Of a stretch of 64,000 nt of DNA, positions 6,663 through 15,719 are shown in pieces; within the stretch, counting starts at the first letter, position 1, and every line of letters begins with the position of its first letter. The stretch is from Acetobacterium sp965140355 (GTDB lineage: Bacteria; Bacillota; Clostridia; Eubacteriales; Eubacteriaceae). The stretch covers positions 1,302,001 to 1,366,000 of the forward strand of contig OZ223194.1 in assembly GCA_965140355.1 (NCBI GenBank), written 5' to 3'. Position numbers and translations under genes: made by a program. The notes beneath the pieces were generated by a model. That model was given only the letters and a program-made list of their open reading frames with translations, did no database searches and had not been told where the DNA came from.

Positions 6663-9600
6663 GAAGCGATATTAAACGAGTCCTGGTCATTGGTTCCGGC
6701 CCGATTGTGATTGGCCAGGCCGCAGAATTTGATTATGCCGGAACGCAAGCCTGTAAAGCGCTGAAAAATTATGGCTTGGAAGTGATTCTGATTAATTCCA
6801 ATCCGGCGACGATTATGACGGATAAGGCCATGGCCGATAAAATATACATTGAACCGCTGACGTTGGAAGTTGTGAAACGGGTTATTCTTTTAGAAAAACC
6901 GGATAGCATCCTCTCGACGCTGGGAGGGCAAACCGGATTGACTTTATCGATGCAATTGGCGAAAGAAGGTTTTTTGGAAACCCATGGCGTAAAGTTGTTG
7001 GGCGCCAATTTGGAAACCATTGAAAAAGCCGAAGATCGGCAAGCTTTTAAAGATATGATGCGGGAGATTGGAGAACCTTGTATCCCGTCTAAAGTGGTTT
7101 TAACCGTTGAAGAAGCTCTCGATTTTGCGAAAACCATTGGTTATCCGGTAATTGTGCGGCCGGCTTTCACCCTGGGGGGGACTGGTGGCGGGATTGCTGA
7201 CAATCAGCAGGAATTGGAAGAAATTGCCACCCACGGAATTCGCTTATCACCGATCAATCAAATTTTGGTCGAAAAAGGAATTGCCGGCTGGAAAGAAATT
7301 GAGTTTGAAGTAATGCGGGATGCCAAAGGTAATGTCATTACCGTTTGTAGTATGGAAAACTTTGATCCGGTGGGAATTCATACCGGGGACTCGATTGTGG
7401 TAGCACCGTGTCAGACCTTGAGTGACAAAGAATTTCAGATGCTGAGAACTTCGGCTCTTAAAATCATTTCCGCTCTTAAGGTTGAAGGTGGCTGTAACTG
7501 CCAGTTTGCTTTAAATCCGGAAAACTTTAATTATGCGGTGATCGAGGTTAACCCGCGGGTATCGCGATCGTCAGCCTTGGCTTCAAAGGCCACGGGTTAT
7601 CCGATTGCCAAGGTGGCCAGCCAGATTGCCATCGGTTTTTCATTGGATGAAATTATCAACGAAGTAACCGGAACAACAACGGCTTGTTTTGAGCCAGCCT
7701 TAGATTATATCGTCGTTAAATTTCCCCGTTGGCCGTTTGATAAATTTGTTTATGCCAAACGAACCCTCGGCACTCAGATGAAAGCGACCGGCGAAATTAT
7801 GTCGATCGGTTCGAGCTTTGAACATGCAATGATGAAGGCGATTCGTTCGATTGAGTTGGGGATGGAAACATTGACCATCGAACGATTGGTGGAAGCGAGC
7901 GATGAGGAAATCATGAAAATGCTTTCAGCTTCCGATGATGAACGTTCTTTTGTTGTTTACGAAGCAATTAAACGGGGCGTTTCGCTGGACACTATTTTTG
8001 CCAAAACAAAAATTGATAAATGGTTTTTAGACAAACTTCGTCATCTGGCGGTGATGGAGAAAGATCTGGCGACTTTGGGATTAACCGAAGAGCGGGTTCG
8101 CGTGGCCAGAGAAATTGGATTTTTAGATAAAACGATTGAAGCATTATCCGGCGAAAAAATTAAAGAAGCGCAGAAAACTTATGCTTCTTTTAAAATGGTT
8201 GATACCTGCGCCGGCGAATTTGCCGCCCAGACACCGTATTTTTATTCGACTCGGGATAAAGAAAATGAAGCGGCGTTGTTTATTGAAGAACATCCCACCG
8301 GCAAAAAACGAATTTTGGTGCTGGGTTCCGGACCGATTCGGATTGGTCAGGGGATTGAGTTTGATTATTGTTCGGTTCATTGTGCTTGGGCGTTGCGGGA
8401 AAAGGGTTATGAAGCGATTTTTATCAATAATAATCCCGAAACGGTATCGACTGATTTTGACACCTCCGACCGACTTTATTTTGAACCATTAACCAAAGAA
8501 GATGTCCGTTCAGTTGTTGAGACCGAAAAGCCCATTGGTGCGATTGTTCAATTTGGCGGACAAACAGCGATTAAATTGACCCGTTATCTGGAAGAAATGG
8601 GAGTTCCGGTATTGGGCACTTCACCAACGAATATTGATGCAGCCGAAGATCGCGAAGTATTTGACCAGTTGCTGGAATCGTGCCAGATCCCCAGACCGCA
8701 GGGTGAAACCGTCTATACCACCGCCGAAGCCGTTGAAGTGGCCGAACGGTTGGGCTTCCCGGTCTTGTTGCGACCGTCCTATGTTTTAGGCGGACAAAAT
8801 ATGATTATTGCTTATGAAGCCGAAGATGTCGTTGAATATATGGATATTATTACCACGGTGGCATTGGAAAATCCGGTCCTCATTGATAAATATTTGATGG
8901 GGAAAGAAGTTGAAGTCGATGCGATCAGCGATGGTGAAAATTATCTGATTCCCGGGATTATGGAACATATTGAACGGGCGGGGGTACATTCTGGCGATTC
9001 AATTTCTGTTTATCCGCCGCAAACGTTGGATCAGCGCACCAAAGACACCATTATTGATTATACCGGGCGTCTGGTAAAAGCGTTAGACATCGTTGGAATG
9101 GTTAATATCCAATATGTTATTTATGAAAACGAAGTTTATGTTATTGAAGTTAATCCGCGCTCTTCTCGTACCGTCCCTTATATTTCAAAGGTTACCGATA
9201 TCCCGATGGTTAACATTGCGACGAAAATGATGCTGGGGGACAAGCTGGCAGATCTTGGTTTTAAACCGGGGCTTTATCCGGAGGGTGAGTATGTAGCCGT
9301 TAAGGTTCCGGTATTCAGCTTTTCAAAACTTCAGGATGTGGATACCCAATTGGGACCGGAAATGAAATCAACCGGAGAAGTGTTGGGGGTTGCCAAAACT
9401 TTTGCCGATGCTTTATATAAAGGGCTGGTGGCTTCGGGAAATAAAATGGAACGTTCCGGTGGGGTGTTATTGACCGTTAAAGATCGCGATAAAAAAGCAA
9501 TCGTTGAGATTGGTCGCCAATTCCACGAAATTGGCTTTACGATTTATGGAACGGTGGGAACCGCATTAATTTTAAATGAAAATAATATTCCGACTAAGGT

Positions 9601-9853
9601 GGTTCGACGGATGGCGGAAAGCAAACCCAATATCGGAGATTTGCTGGAAAGCGGAAAAGTTACCTATGTAATTTCAACCTCGACAAAAGGTCGAATGCCG
9701 GAAAATGATAGTGTTCGGATGCGACGTAAATCCGTTGAAAGTTCGATTACCTTACTGACATCGCTTGATACCGCACAAGCGTTATTAGATTGTTTAAAAT
9801 CAAATCGGACAATGGCGAAAATTGAATTGGTTGATATCAAAGAAATTCGATAG
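6653..9853 (+). CDS. carB: Carbamoyl-phosphate synthase large subunit
   Basis: A 1066-residue synthetase with the usual internal duplication: two ATP-grasp halves (about 1-400 and 550-935), an oligomerisation region between, and a C-terminal allosteric MGS-like domain (about 940-1066). Each half starts with a KRVLVIGSGPI or KRILVLGSGPI loop followed by EFDY, and carries NPRVSRSSALASK or NPRSSRTVPYISK. It makes carbamoyl phosphate from bicarbonate, two ATP and ammonia from CarA. The ATG lies inside the end of carA, with GGGGGCAACAAGG-like purine-rich sequence before it. Length and motifs are complete. Confidence 0.97.
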   Translation: MPLRSDIKRVLVIGSGPIVIGQAAEFDYAGTQACKALKNYGLEVILINSNPATIMTDKAMADKIYIEPLTLEVVKRVILLEKPDSILSTLGGQTGLTLSMQLAKEGFLETHGVKLLGANLETIEKAEDRQAFKDMMREIGEPCIPSKVVLTVEEALDFAKTIGYPVIVRPAFTLGGTGGGIADNQQELEEIATHGIRLSPINQILVEKGIAGWKEIEFEVMRDAKGNVITVCSMENFDPVGIHTGDSIVVAPCQTLSDKEFQMLRTSALKIISALKVEGGCNCQFALNPENFNYAVIEVNPRVSRSSALASKATGYPIAKVASQIAIGFSLDEIINEVTGTTTACFEPALDYIVVKFPRWPFDKFVYAKRTLGTQMKATGEIMSIGSSFEHAMMKAIRSIELGMETLTIERLVEASDEEIMKMLSASDDERSFVVYEAIKRGVSLDTIFAKTKIDKWFLDKLRHLAVMEKDLATLGLTEERVRVAREIGFLDKTIEALSGEKIKEAQKTYASFKMVDTCAGEFAAQTPYFYSTRDKENEAALFIEEHPTGKKRILVLGSGPIRIGQGIEFDYCSVHCAWALREKGYEAIFINNNPETVSTDFDTSDRLYFEPLTKEDVRSVVETEKPIGAIVQFGGQTAIKLTRYLEEMGVPVLGTSPTNIDAAEDREVFDQLLESCQIPRPQGETVYTTAEAVEVAERLGFPVLLRPSYVLGGQNMIIAYEAEDVVEYMDIITTVALENPVLIDKYLMGKEVEVDAISDGENYLIPGIMEHIERAGVHSGDSISVYPPQTLDQRTKDTIIDYTGRLVKALDIVGMVNIQYVIYENEVYVIEVNPRSSRTVPYISKVTDIPMVNIATKMMLGDKLADLGFKPGLYPEGEYVAVKVPVFSFSKLQDVDTQLGPEMKSTGEVLGVAKTFADALYKGLVASGNKMERSGGVLLTVKDRDKKAIVEIGRQFHEIGFTIYGTVGTALILNENNIPTKVVRRMAESKPNIGDLLESGKVTYVISTSTKGRMPENDSVRMRRKSVESSITLLTSLDTAQALLDCLKSNRTMAKIELVDIKEIR

Positions 9854-9870
9854 CGGTTGCTATTTTTAAC

Positions 9871-9907
9871 AAAAGAACTTATTCAATTACATTGAATAAG
9901 TTCTTTT
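9871..9907. terminator. Intrinsic terminator after carAB (symmetrical)
   Basis: AAAAGAACTTATTCAA (9871-9886) pairs perfectly with TTGAATAAGTTCTTTT (9892-9907) around TTACA. The A and T runs are part of the stem, so it could act in both directions; here it ends carAB before the pilus locus. Confidence 0.82.
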
Positions 9908-9967
9908 AATTTGATAGAATTAAAAGAACGCTAGTAAAGATCAATTATCAATAAGGAAGGATGACAG

Positions 9968-12196
9968 ATGAAAACACGATCAAACAAGATTAAAATGAGT
10001 TTTATTGCGGTTGCGACTGTTATTCTTTTTTTTCTGCTGAGTTGGTGTTATGTCTCCCTGATTAATCGTGTGTTGAGTGAACAAACGTTTTTGTATCTGT
10101 CAGAAGTGGGGAGTCGTGGCGCGGATCTAGTCGAAAGTAAGGTAAATAATGAACTGGAAAATTTGATAACCATCAGCAAACTCGTTGAAGCTCAGGGGGA
10201 TTTTGATCAAAATGTTATGATGGATAGGATCAAAATTCAGGCTGCCGACGGTAACTATAAGCGAATGGGGATTGCGCTGCCAACGGGCGAGGTTTTGACC
10301 AGCGACGGATTAGTTTATAATATTAAACAGCGCATCTATTTTCAGGAAGCAATTAAAGGTCAGGCGGTGGTATCAGACACTATCGCAGATTTATCCGATG
10401 GTGAGAAAATTAATGTTTATGCCGCACCGATTTTTCGTAATAATGAAGTGGTCGCACTGGTATTGGCTTCGGTAAAGACGGAGGATCTGAAAAAATATCT
10501 GGAAGTCGACAGTTTTTCGAACCAGGGTTATTCTTATATTGTTAAAGCCAATGGCGAGGCTGTGGTTGCTTCAGCCCATCCCAACAGTCTGGGAGACTTT
10601 GATAATATGTTTGAAGAACTCAAAGATGCAAAGTTGGTTGATGGGGATAGTTTGAAAACGGTCAGCCAAAAAATGGCCAAAAGAGAAAGCGGCAGTTATA
10701 CCAGTTTTTATGGGGAGCTGGAACGGCATACGATTTATGAACCGCTGGCGATTAATGACTGGTACTTGATGACAGTCGTGCCAACCAGGGTTGTCAGTGT
10801 TCAAACTACGAAAATCACTTCGTATTCATTTGCGTTAATTGGCGTGGCATTATTAGCAATAGCCTTATTGTTTATCATTATTTTGATTTTTCAAAATCGT
10901 TCAAAAAAGAGACTTGAACGGATTGCCTATGTGGATGAAATAACAAATGGCAATAATTGGCAGAAATTTAAGTTGGAAGCAGCTGAAATTTTAGAATTAA
11001 AAAATCAGGGGAAATGTGCCCTGCTAACCTTTGATATCGATCGGTTCCGTTTTATTAATGAGGAATACGGCAATGAAAAAGGCGATGAAGTTTTGCGGAT
11101 GGTGGTTGATATTTTGAAAGTCCGGATGGGCAAACGGGAGAGTTATGCCAGGGTATCCGGGGATCATTTTGCGATTCTTTGTTCCTGTGAAGATCGCAAT
11201 AAGATTACCTTTCGCATCAAAGACTTTATTCGGATCTTAAATATTGAAAGAGAAGCCATTGGCATTAAAGAACGGCTCTCTTGCCATTTTGGGATTTATA
11301 TTATTGAAGATAAAACCGGAAATCTCGAAAAAATCAGAGAAAAGGCTAATATGGCAAGGATTGCCGCTAAAACCGCCGAAAACGAATCGTGGTTTTTTTA
11401 TTCAGATACTTTTAGAAAAAAAATTGGCGACGAAAAAGCAATTATTGATGAAATGGAAGATGCGCTTGAAAATAAAGAGTTTGAAATGTTTTTGCAGCCC
11501 AAATATAACTTGCACAAAAACCAATATTGTGGTTGCGAAGCCTTGGTTCGTTGGCGGCATCCGAAAAAAGAATTAGTTTTTCCCGGTGACTTTATTCCGA
11601 TTTTTGAACAAACCGGGTTTATTAAAAAATTGGATATGTTTATGATTGAAGAAGCTTGCAAGTTGCTGAAACGATGGGAAGACAAACAATATCCGGAAAT
11701 GACGATTTCGGTAAATGTTTCCAGAAAGAATCTAAAACAAACCTGTTTTATTCCCAATGTCTTAAAAATAACGAACAAATATCAGATCAAGCGACATTGT
11801 CTGGAAATCGAATTAACGGAATCCAGTATCTTTGAAGACGTTGAGCGGATGATTGAAGTGGGTAAATCTTTTCGAAGTTATGGTTTTAAAGTATCCATGG
11901 ATGACTTTGGATCGGGCTATTCATCCATTAACTTATTAGGTACGTTACCCTTGGATGTTATTAAAATTGATCAGGGTTTCTTTAAACACAACCTTCAGAA
12001 CAGGCAAAATTATATTGTTGTCGAAGCGATGATTGATCTAATCAAAAAATTGGGAATGACTGTTGTGGCGGAAGGCATTGAAACCATCCAGGAAGTTGAA
12101 ACATTAAGAGCACTGGACTGTGATATTATACAGGGGTACTACTTTGGGAAACCGGAAACGGTTGATGATGTTGAAAAGAAAATTTTTAAAAATTGA
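9968..12196 (+). CDS. Membrane sensor with degenerate GGDEF and intact EAL domain (predicted c-di-GMP phosphodiesterase)
   Basis: A 742-residue protein: membrane helix (about 13-35), extracellular Cache-like sensor (about 40-275), second helix (about 283-308), GGDEF domain (about 315-470) and EAL domain (about 490-735). The diguanylate cyclase signature is changed to SGDHF, so synthesis is unlikely. The EAL domain keeps its catalytic set: CEALVRWRHP, NVSRKNL, ELTESSIF, DDFGSGYSS, IKIDQGF, EGIE and QGYYFGKP. The expected activity is c-di-GMP hydrolysis controlled by an external ligand, perhaps with GTP binding at the degenerate GGDEF. It ends 23 bases before pilB, and the pilin gene downstream has a c-di-GMP riboswitch, which ties it to pilus control. 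Confidence 0.9.
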   Translation: MKTRSNKIKMSFIAVATVILFFLLSWCYVSLINRVLSEQTFLYLSEVGSRGADLVESKVNNELENLITISKLVEAQGDFDQNVMMDRIKIQAADGNYKRMGIALPTGEVLTSDGLVYNIKQRIYFQEAIKGQAVVSDTIADLSDGEKINVYAAPIFRNNEVVALVLASVKTEDLKKYLEVDSFSNQGYSYIVKANGEAVVASAHPNSLGDFDNMFEELKDAKLVDGDSLKTVSQKMAKRESGSYTSFYGELERHTIYEPLAINDWYLMTVVPTRVVSVQTTKITSYSFALIGVALLAIALLFIIILIFQNRSKKRLERIAYVDEITNGNNWQKFKLEAAEILELKNQGKCALLTFDIDRFRFINEEYGNEKGDEVLRMVVDILKVRMGKRESYARVSGDHFAILCSCEDRNKITFRIKDFIRILNIEREAIGIKERLSCHFGIYIIEDKTGNLEKIREKANMARIAAKTAENESWFFYSDTFRKKIGDEKAIIDEMEDALENKEFEMFLQPKYNLHKNQYCGCEALVRWRHPKKELVFPGDFIPIFEQTGFIKKLDMFMIEEACKLLKRWEDKQYPEMTISVNVSRKNLKQTCFIPNVLKITNKYQIKRHCLEIELTESSIFEDVERMIEVGKSFRSYGFKVSMDDFGSGYSSINLLGTLPLDVIKIDQGFFKHNLQNRQNYIVVEAMIDLIKKLGMTVVAEGIETIQEVETLRALDCDIIQGYYFGKPETVDDVEKKIFKN

Positions 12197-12219
12197 TCTG
12201 AGTTGCTGAAGGGGAAAAA

Positions 12220-12678
12220 ATGGATACTAAAAACATTCGAATTGGTGAGATCCTTAAAAATGCCGGCTATATAACTGAAGAACATTTACAAGAGGCGTTG
12301 GTTTATCAAAAGATAGACAAAACTAAACGACTGGGCAGTATTCTGGTTGATTATGGGTATCTAACTGAAGAGCAACTGCTTGACGCTTTGTCGAAGCGGT
12401 TAGATGTGGAAGTTGTTAATCTGACGGATATTGGTATTGATCTTGAAGCCGCTGCGAAAATACCTCAAAGTACGGCTGTAAAATATAATCTTATTCCCAT
12501 TAGTCATGAAAATAACCGTTTGTTGGTAGTAATGAATGATCCGATGGATTTTTATGCCATTGAAGACATCAGACTGCTAACTAACATGCCGATTGACGTG
12601 GTATTGGGGGGAAATCGGCGATTCAAACGGCGATTCAAAAGGTTTACACTGAAATTGAAGCCAGAAAAGCGGCATTAA
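12220..12678 (+). CDS. pilB: Pilus assembly ATPase PilB, N-terminal fragment (upstream of a -1 frameshift)
   Basis: This frame encodes the N-terminal GspE/PilB domain (IGEILKNAGYITEEHLQEAL, then RLGSILVDYGYLTEEQL, then a second alpha/beta region to about residue 128). After VVLGG the frame leaves the family sequence and ends in 22 basic, unrelated residues. A -1 shift at 12606-12612 restores the family sequence (KSAIQTAIQKVYTEIEARK) and joins it to the ATPase part, giving about 559 residues, the normal PilB length. If the shift is not made in the cell, this 152-residue product has no ATPase domain. It follows the EAL gene by 23 bases, with GAAGGGG before the ATG. Confidence 0.85.
   Translation: MDTKNIRIGEILKNAGYITEEHLQEALVYQKIDKTKRLGSILVDYGYLTEEQLLDALSKRLDVEVVNLTDIGIDLEAAAKIPQSTAVKYNLIPISHENNRLLVVMNDPMDFYAIEDIRLLTNMPIDVVLGGNRRFKRRFKRFTLKLKPEKRH
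12606..12612 (+). other. Slippery heptamer G GGG GGA at the pilB frameshift
   Basis: In the upstream reading frame the codons are TTG GGG GGA AAT. The seven bases fit the X XXY YYZ form of a -1 slippery site in phase, and a one-base backward slip gives next codon AAA TCG, exactly the frame of the rest of pilB. Downstream the motif CGGCGATTCAAA is repeated (12616-12627 and 12628-12639). No strong downstream hairpin was seen. The alternatives are a real mutation or one missing G in the run of six. Confidence 0.75.
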
Positions 12679-13898
12679 CGGCCAACAAAGCGGTGGTTGG
12701 CGGCAGTATTTCTTCGGTTGAAAATATTGTCACTAACGAAGGTGATGCACCGGTTGTTAGTCTGGTTAATTCGATTCTGTTAAAAGGTCATAACGCCGGA
12801 GCCAGTGATATCCACATTGAACCCTTTGAAGATAAAACCCTGATCCGAATGCGAATTGACGGATTAATCGTCGATTATATGTCATTGTCGAATACGCTGC
12901 ATCAATCAATGATCGCCCGGGTCAAAATTTTATCGAATTTGGATATCGCGGAACGTCGCGTCCCTCAGGATGGTCACTTTCGGGTTAAAATTGACGGCGT
13001 GGAATTAAATGTGCGAACCTCCAGTATTCCAACGGTTTATGGTGAAAAAATAGTGTTGCGCTATTTAAGCATGAATACATCGCTGGATCATGCCGGACAA
13101 TTTGGAATGAATGGTCAGGATTATAAAAAAATCATGAAAATCCTTCAAAGTCCTCATGGGGTGGTTTATATTACCGGCCCTACTGGAAGCGGAAAAACAA
13201 CGACCCTATATATGATTTTGGAAATGTTGAGAAAACGATCGGTAAATATTGCCACCATTGAAGATCCGGTGGAAAGGAAATTGGCGGGGGTTAATCAAAC
13301 GCAGGTGAACGTTCTGGCTGGTCTGACCTTTGATTCCGGACTTCGATCAATCCTGCGACAGGACCCGGATATTATCATGGTTGGTGAAACAAGAGACAGT
13401 GAAACCGCATCGATCGTGGTTCGGGCGGCGATCACCGGGCATCTGGTGCTTTCGACTTTGCACACCAACGATGCCGTATCAGCGATTGTCCGGCTGGAAG
13501 ATATGGGGGTTGAATCATATATGGTAGGTAGCTCCTTAACCGGAGTTGTGGCCCAACGGCTGGTGAAAAAGATATGCGAAAATTGTAAAGAACAATATTT
13601 AACCAATGACATCGAACGGTTCCATTTAGGTGAAGATGTCAAAACCCTTTACCGCGGTAGAGGTTGTAATGTTTGTAACAATACCGGCTATAAAGGACGA
13701 ATTGCCATTCATGAAATTTTGGCAGTTGATAAAACGATCAGAACAATGGTTTCAAGAAAAAATGCCATCGAAGATATCTATGCTTATGTTGAAAAAAATC
13801 AAAAGGTGATCCCGCTCCGGGACAGTGTTGCAAATTTGACCAGAGCTGGTGTGACCACCATGGAAGAATATCTAAAACTATCCTATTATGTAGAATAA
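12612..13898 (+). CDS. pilB: Pilus assembly ATPase PilB, ATPase part (downstream of the frameshift)
   Basis: The hexameric ATPase that drives pilus extension, read from the frameshift point; a separate start (GTG at 12693) would be possible but has no good ribosome site. Visible: the N2 domain (SDIHIEPFEDKTLIRMRIDG), Walker A GPTGSGKTT, Asp box, Walker B ILRQDPDIIMVGETRD, the HLVLSTLHTNDA His box and a four-cysteine zinc motif (CENC and CNVC). The domain order and motifs are complete, so the only defect of pilB is the frame break. Ten bases separate it from pilT. Confidence 0.88.
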   Translation, partial: KSAIQTAIQKVYTEIEARKAALTANKAVVGGSISSVENIVTNEGDAPVVSLVNSILLKGHNAGASDIHIEPFEDKTLIRMRIDGLIVDYMSLSNTLHQSMIARVKILSNLDIAERRVPQDGHFRVKIDGVELNVRTSSIPTVYGEKIVLRYLSMNTSLDHAGQFGMNGQDYKKIMKILQSPHGVVYITGPTGSGKTTTLYMILEMLRKRSVNIATIEDPVERKLAGVNQTQVNVLAGLTFDSGLRSILRQDPDIIMVGETRDSETASIVVRAAITGHLVLSTLHTNDAVSAIVRLEDMGVESYMVGSSLTGVVAQRLVKKICENCKEQYLTNDIERFHLGEDVKTLYRGRGCNVCNNTGYKGRIAIHEILAVDKTIRTMVSRKNAIEDIYAYVEKNQKVIPLRDSVANLTRAGVTTMEEYLKLSYYVE

Positions 13899-13907
13899 GG
13901 AGAAAAA

Positions 13908-14966
13908 ATGGTAAGCTTATTAGATTTGGTTGCTTATGGACGGGAAAACAAGTGTTCAGATATTCATCTGACTCAAGGATTGCCACCGGTGTTCAGAAAA
14001 AACGGAAAGCTTTTCAGAAGTAATTTTAATCATACGCCGAAAGATACCGAAGCCTGGATTTTCAGCATGCTGAATTTCAAGCAAAAAGAAAAATTGGAAG
14101 CGAATGAAGATGTCGATTTTTCACATGTGACCCCAGAAGGGTTGAGACAGCGGGTGAATGTTTACCGCCAACAGGGACAATATACGGCGGCTATTCGGTT
14201 GCTCAATGATACTATGCCGACCTTTGAAGAATTGGGATTACCGCCGATTATTAGAAAACTGGCCGATGAACCGCGGGGACTGATCCTAATCACCGGCCCG
14301 ACCGGCAGTGGTAAATCGACGACGCTGGCGGCAATGATTGATTATATTAATAGCAATCGGGCTTCGCATATTCTCACAATTGAAGATCCGATTGAATACA
14401 AGCATAACCATAAAAAAGGGATTGTCCATCAGCGGGAAGTGGGGATGGACGTGGTCTCTTTTGAAGCGGCTTTGCGTTCCTGTTTGCGGGAAGATCCGGA
14501 TGTCATTCTGGTCGGGGAAATGCGTGATTATGAAACCATTTCGGCCGCCGTTACCGCCGCCGAAACCGGACACCTGGTATTATCGACATTACACACGATT
14601 GGTGCGGCCAATACCATTGACCGAATTATTGATGTTTTTCCTACCCACAGTCAGCAGCAAATTAGAGCCCAATTATCGAGCACGGTAAAAGGGGTGGTGA
14701 CTCAACAATTGGTTCCGCTTGCCGATGGCACTGGGCAGATGGCGGCGCTGGAAATTATGTTGGGTACCGATGCGGTCCTGAATTTGATCCGCGAGCGAAA
14801 AACCCATCAATTGGCATCAGTTATGCAAACCGGTGGCCGGGAAGGCATGAGAACGCTGAATGCAGATCTTGTTCAGTTGGTTAGAGAAGGAAGAATTACC
14901 TTTCAAACCGGCTTGGAGTGGGCGACTGATAAAAATGAGTTTAACCAGTATTTTGGCCGAAAATAA
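13908..14966 (+). CDS. pilT: Pilus retraction ATPase PilT
   Basis: A 352-residue twitching-motility ATPase that powers pilus retraction from the cytoplasmic face. It has the PilT N-terminal PAS-like domain (about 1-100, SDIHLTQGLPPVFR), Walker A GPTGSGKSTT, Walker B DPDVILVGEMRD, the His box HLVLSTLHTIGA and a normal length for the family; the AIRLL motif typical of PilT is present (residues about 96-100). AAGGAG lies before the ATG. PilT downstream of pilB argues for true twitching pili, not a secretion system. Confidence 0.93.
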   Translation: MVSLLDLVAYGRENKCSDIHLTQGLPPVFRKNGKLFRSNFNHTPKDTEAWIFSMLNFKQKEKLEANEDVDFSHVTPEGLRQRVNVYRQQGQYTAAIRLLNDTMPTFEELGLPPIIRKLADEPRGLILITGPTGSGKSTTLAAMIDYINSNRASHILTIEDPIEYKHNHKKGIVHQREVGMDVVSFEAALRSCLREDPDVILVGEMRDYETISAAVTAAETGHLVLSTLHTIGAANTIDRIIDVFPTHSQQQIRAQLSSTVKGVVTQQLVPLADGTGQMAALEIMLGTDAVLNLIRERKTHQLASVMQTGGREGMRTLNADLVQLVREGRITFQTGLEWATDKNEFNQYFGRK

Positions 14967-15108
14967 GACCTTAATCAAGTGAAGGGCTAACGAAGCGATT
15001 TCTGAAAACACTTGGTTAGAATGACTCATAAAAGTGGATGATTACCCTTTAAAATGGTCCCTGCAATGGAAAAAAGATTGACGGCTGAGTCTTCCCAACC
15101 AGATAAGA

Positions 15109-15126
15109 TGTCACGAAAATGTAAAA
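15109..15126 (+). repeat. Direct repeat copy 1 upstream of the pilA promoters
   Basis: TGTCACGAAAATGTAAAA, identical to the copy at 15262-15279. This copy ends 27 bases before the TTGACA box at 15154. No pairing function is evident; the pair may bind a regulator or derive from a promoter-region duplication. Confidence 0.7.
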
Positions 15127-15153
15127 TAAATTTTCTGATGTTTTAAAATTAAC

Positions 15154-15182
15154 TTGACATTGAGTCGGTGTTAAACTAATAT
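15154..15182 (+). promoter_or_regulatory. SigA-type promoter P1 upstream of pilA
   Basis: Perfect TTGACA (15154-15159), 17-base spacer, TAATAT (15177-15182). It would give a long leader through P2 and the riboswitch. The preceding 14967-15108 has only a 9-bp stem (AATCAAGTG with CACTTGGTT) that lacks a T-run. Confidence 0.7.
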
Positions 15183-15261
15183 AAAGCTATAAAGTGCCTA
15201 ATTTAAGGGGTTGTATCGAAATATCAGGGCAAAAGCAATAAACTTCAAGTTGCGAAAAAAT

Positions 15262-15279
15262 TGTCACGAAAATGTAAAA
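15262..15279 (+). repeat. Direct repeat copy 2 upstream of the pilA promoters
   Basis: Exact 18-base copy of 15109-15126, here ending only five bases before the -35 box TTGACT of the second promoter. Confidence 0.7.
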
Positions 15280-15284
15280 AGAGC

Positions 15285-15313
15285 TTGACTTTTAAGCATG
15301 AATATTCTAAAAT
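15285..15313 (+). promoter_or_regulatory. SigA-type promoter P2 upstream of pilA
   Basis: TTGACT (15285-15290), 17-base spacer, TAAAAT (15308-15313). The predicted start near 15320 lies just before the c-di-GMP aptamer, as expected for a riboswitch promoter. Confidence 0.72.
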
Positions 15314-15337
15314 AAAGCAACAGAAAAAATAAACAAA

Positions 15338-15427
15338 GGCATAACAGGTGAAAACTTGGGACGCAAAGCTATAGGGTCTAAGTCGATGGATTGTTTAAAA
15401 TTCATTATGATACGACAGCCAGTTGCC
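15338..15427 (+). promoter_or_regulatory. c-di-GMP-I (GEMM-I) riboswitch aptamer
   Basis: The aptamer pattern is clear: P1 strand GGCATAAC (15338-15345), a short stem capped by GAAA, the conserved core GGGACGCAAAGC (15358-15369), AGGGTCTAAG, a variable stem, then ACAGCCAGTTGCC (15415-15427) with the closing P1 strand. It sits upstream of pilA and overlaps an intrinsic terminator. The terminator's left arm starts with the same GCC that closes P1, so ligand-stabilised P1 should weaken the terminator. This predicts that c-di-GMP turns pilin expression on. Confidence 0.9.
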
Positions 15428-15452
15428 ACACAGTGAAAGTGTGGCTTTTTTT
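15425..15452 (+). terminator. Riboswitch-controlled terminator before pilA
   Basis: GCCACAC (15425-15431) pairs with GTGTGGC (15439-15445) around AGTGAAA, followed by seven T. It overlaps the last three bases of aptamer stem P1. Between it and pilA (15453-15719) there is a 7-bp hairpin ATCACCT/AGGTGAT (about 15655-15676). A second GGTGAT at about 15617 could compete for the same arm, so more RNA control is possible. Confidence 0.88.
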
Positions 15453-15719
15453 GACCCTTAAATTGTAAAGGACAGGTAAAAAGTCGCAAATTTGTTTGTG
15501 GGGGCTAAAGTTCTTTTGGTGGATGTCGAAAAAAGAAGCAGCAAAGAGAAGACAGGCCGACTATGTTTTAAATCAGAATGACTACTAAGTTAAAATTATA
15601 TTAAGGTAAAAAAAACGGTGATGTGCGATAATATCTGTGTAAGTAATGTTTATGAATCACCTTGAGGCGCAGGTGATGATATAGAGCTTGAATAATAAAA
15701 AAGAAAAAGGAGCAAACAA

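Noticed and set aside
6769..7137. 122-codon minus-strand open frame inside carB
   Set aside because: Lies within intact carB with no independent signals.
9871..9907. Inverted repeat of a mobile element
   Set aside because: It is a single symmetrical terminator at the end of carAB; no transposase or target duplication is present.
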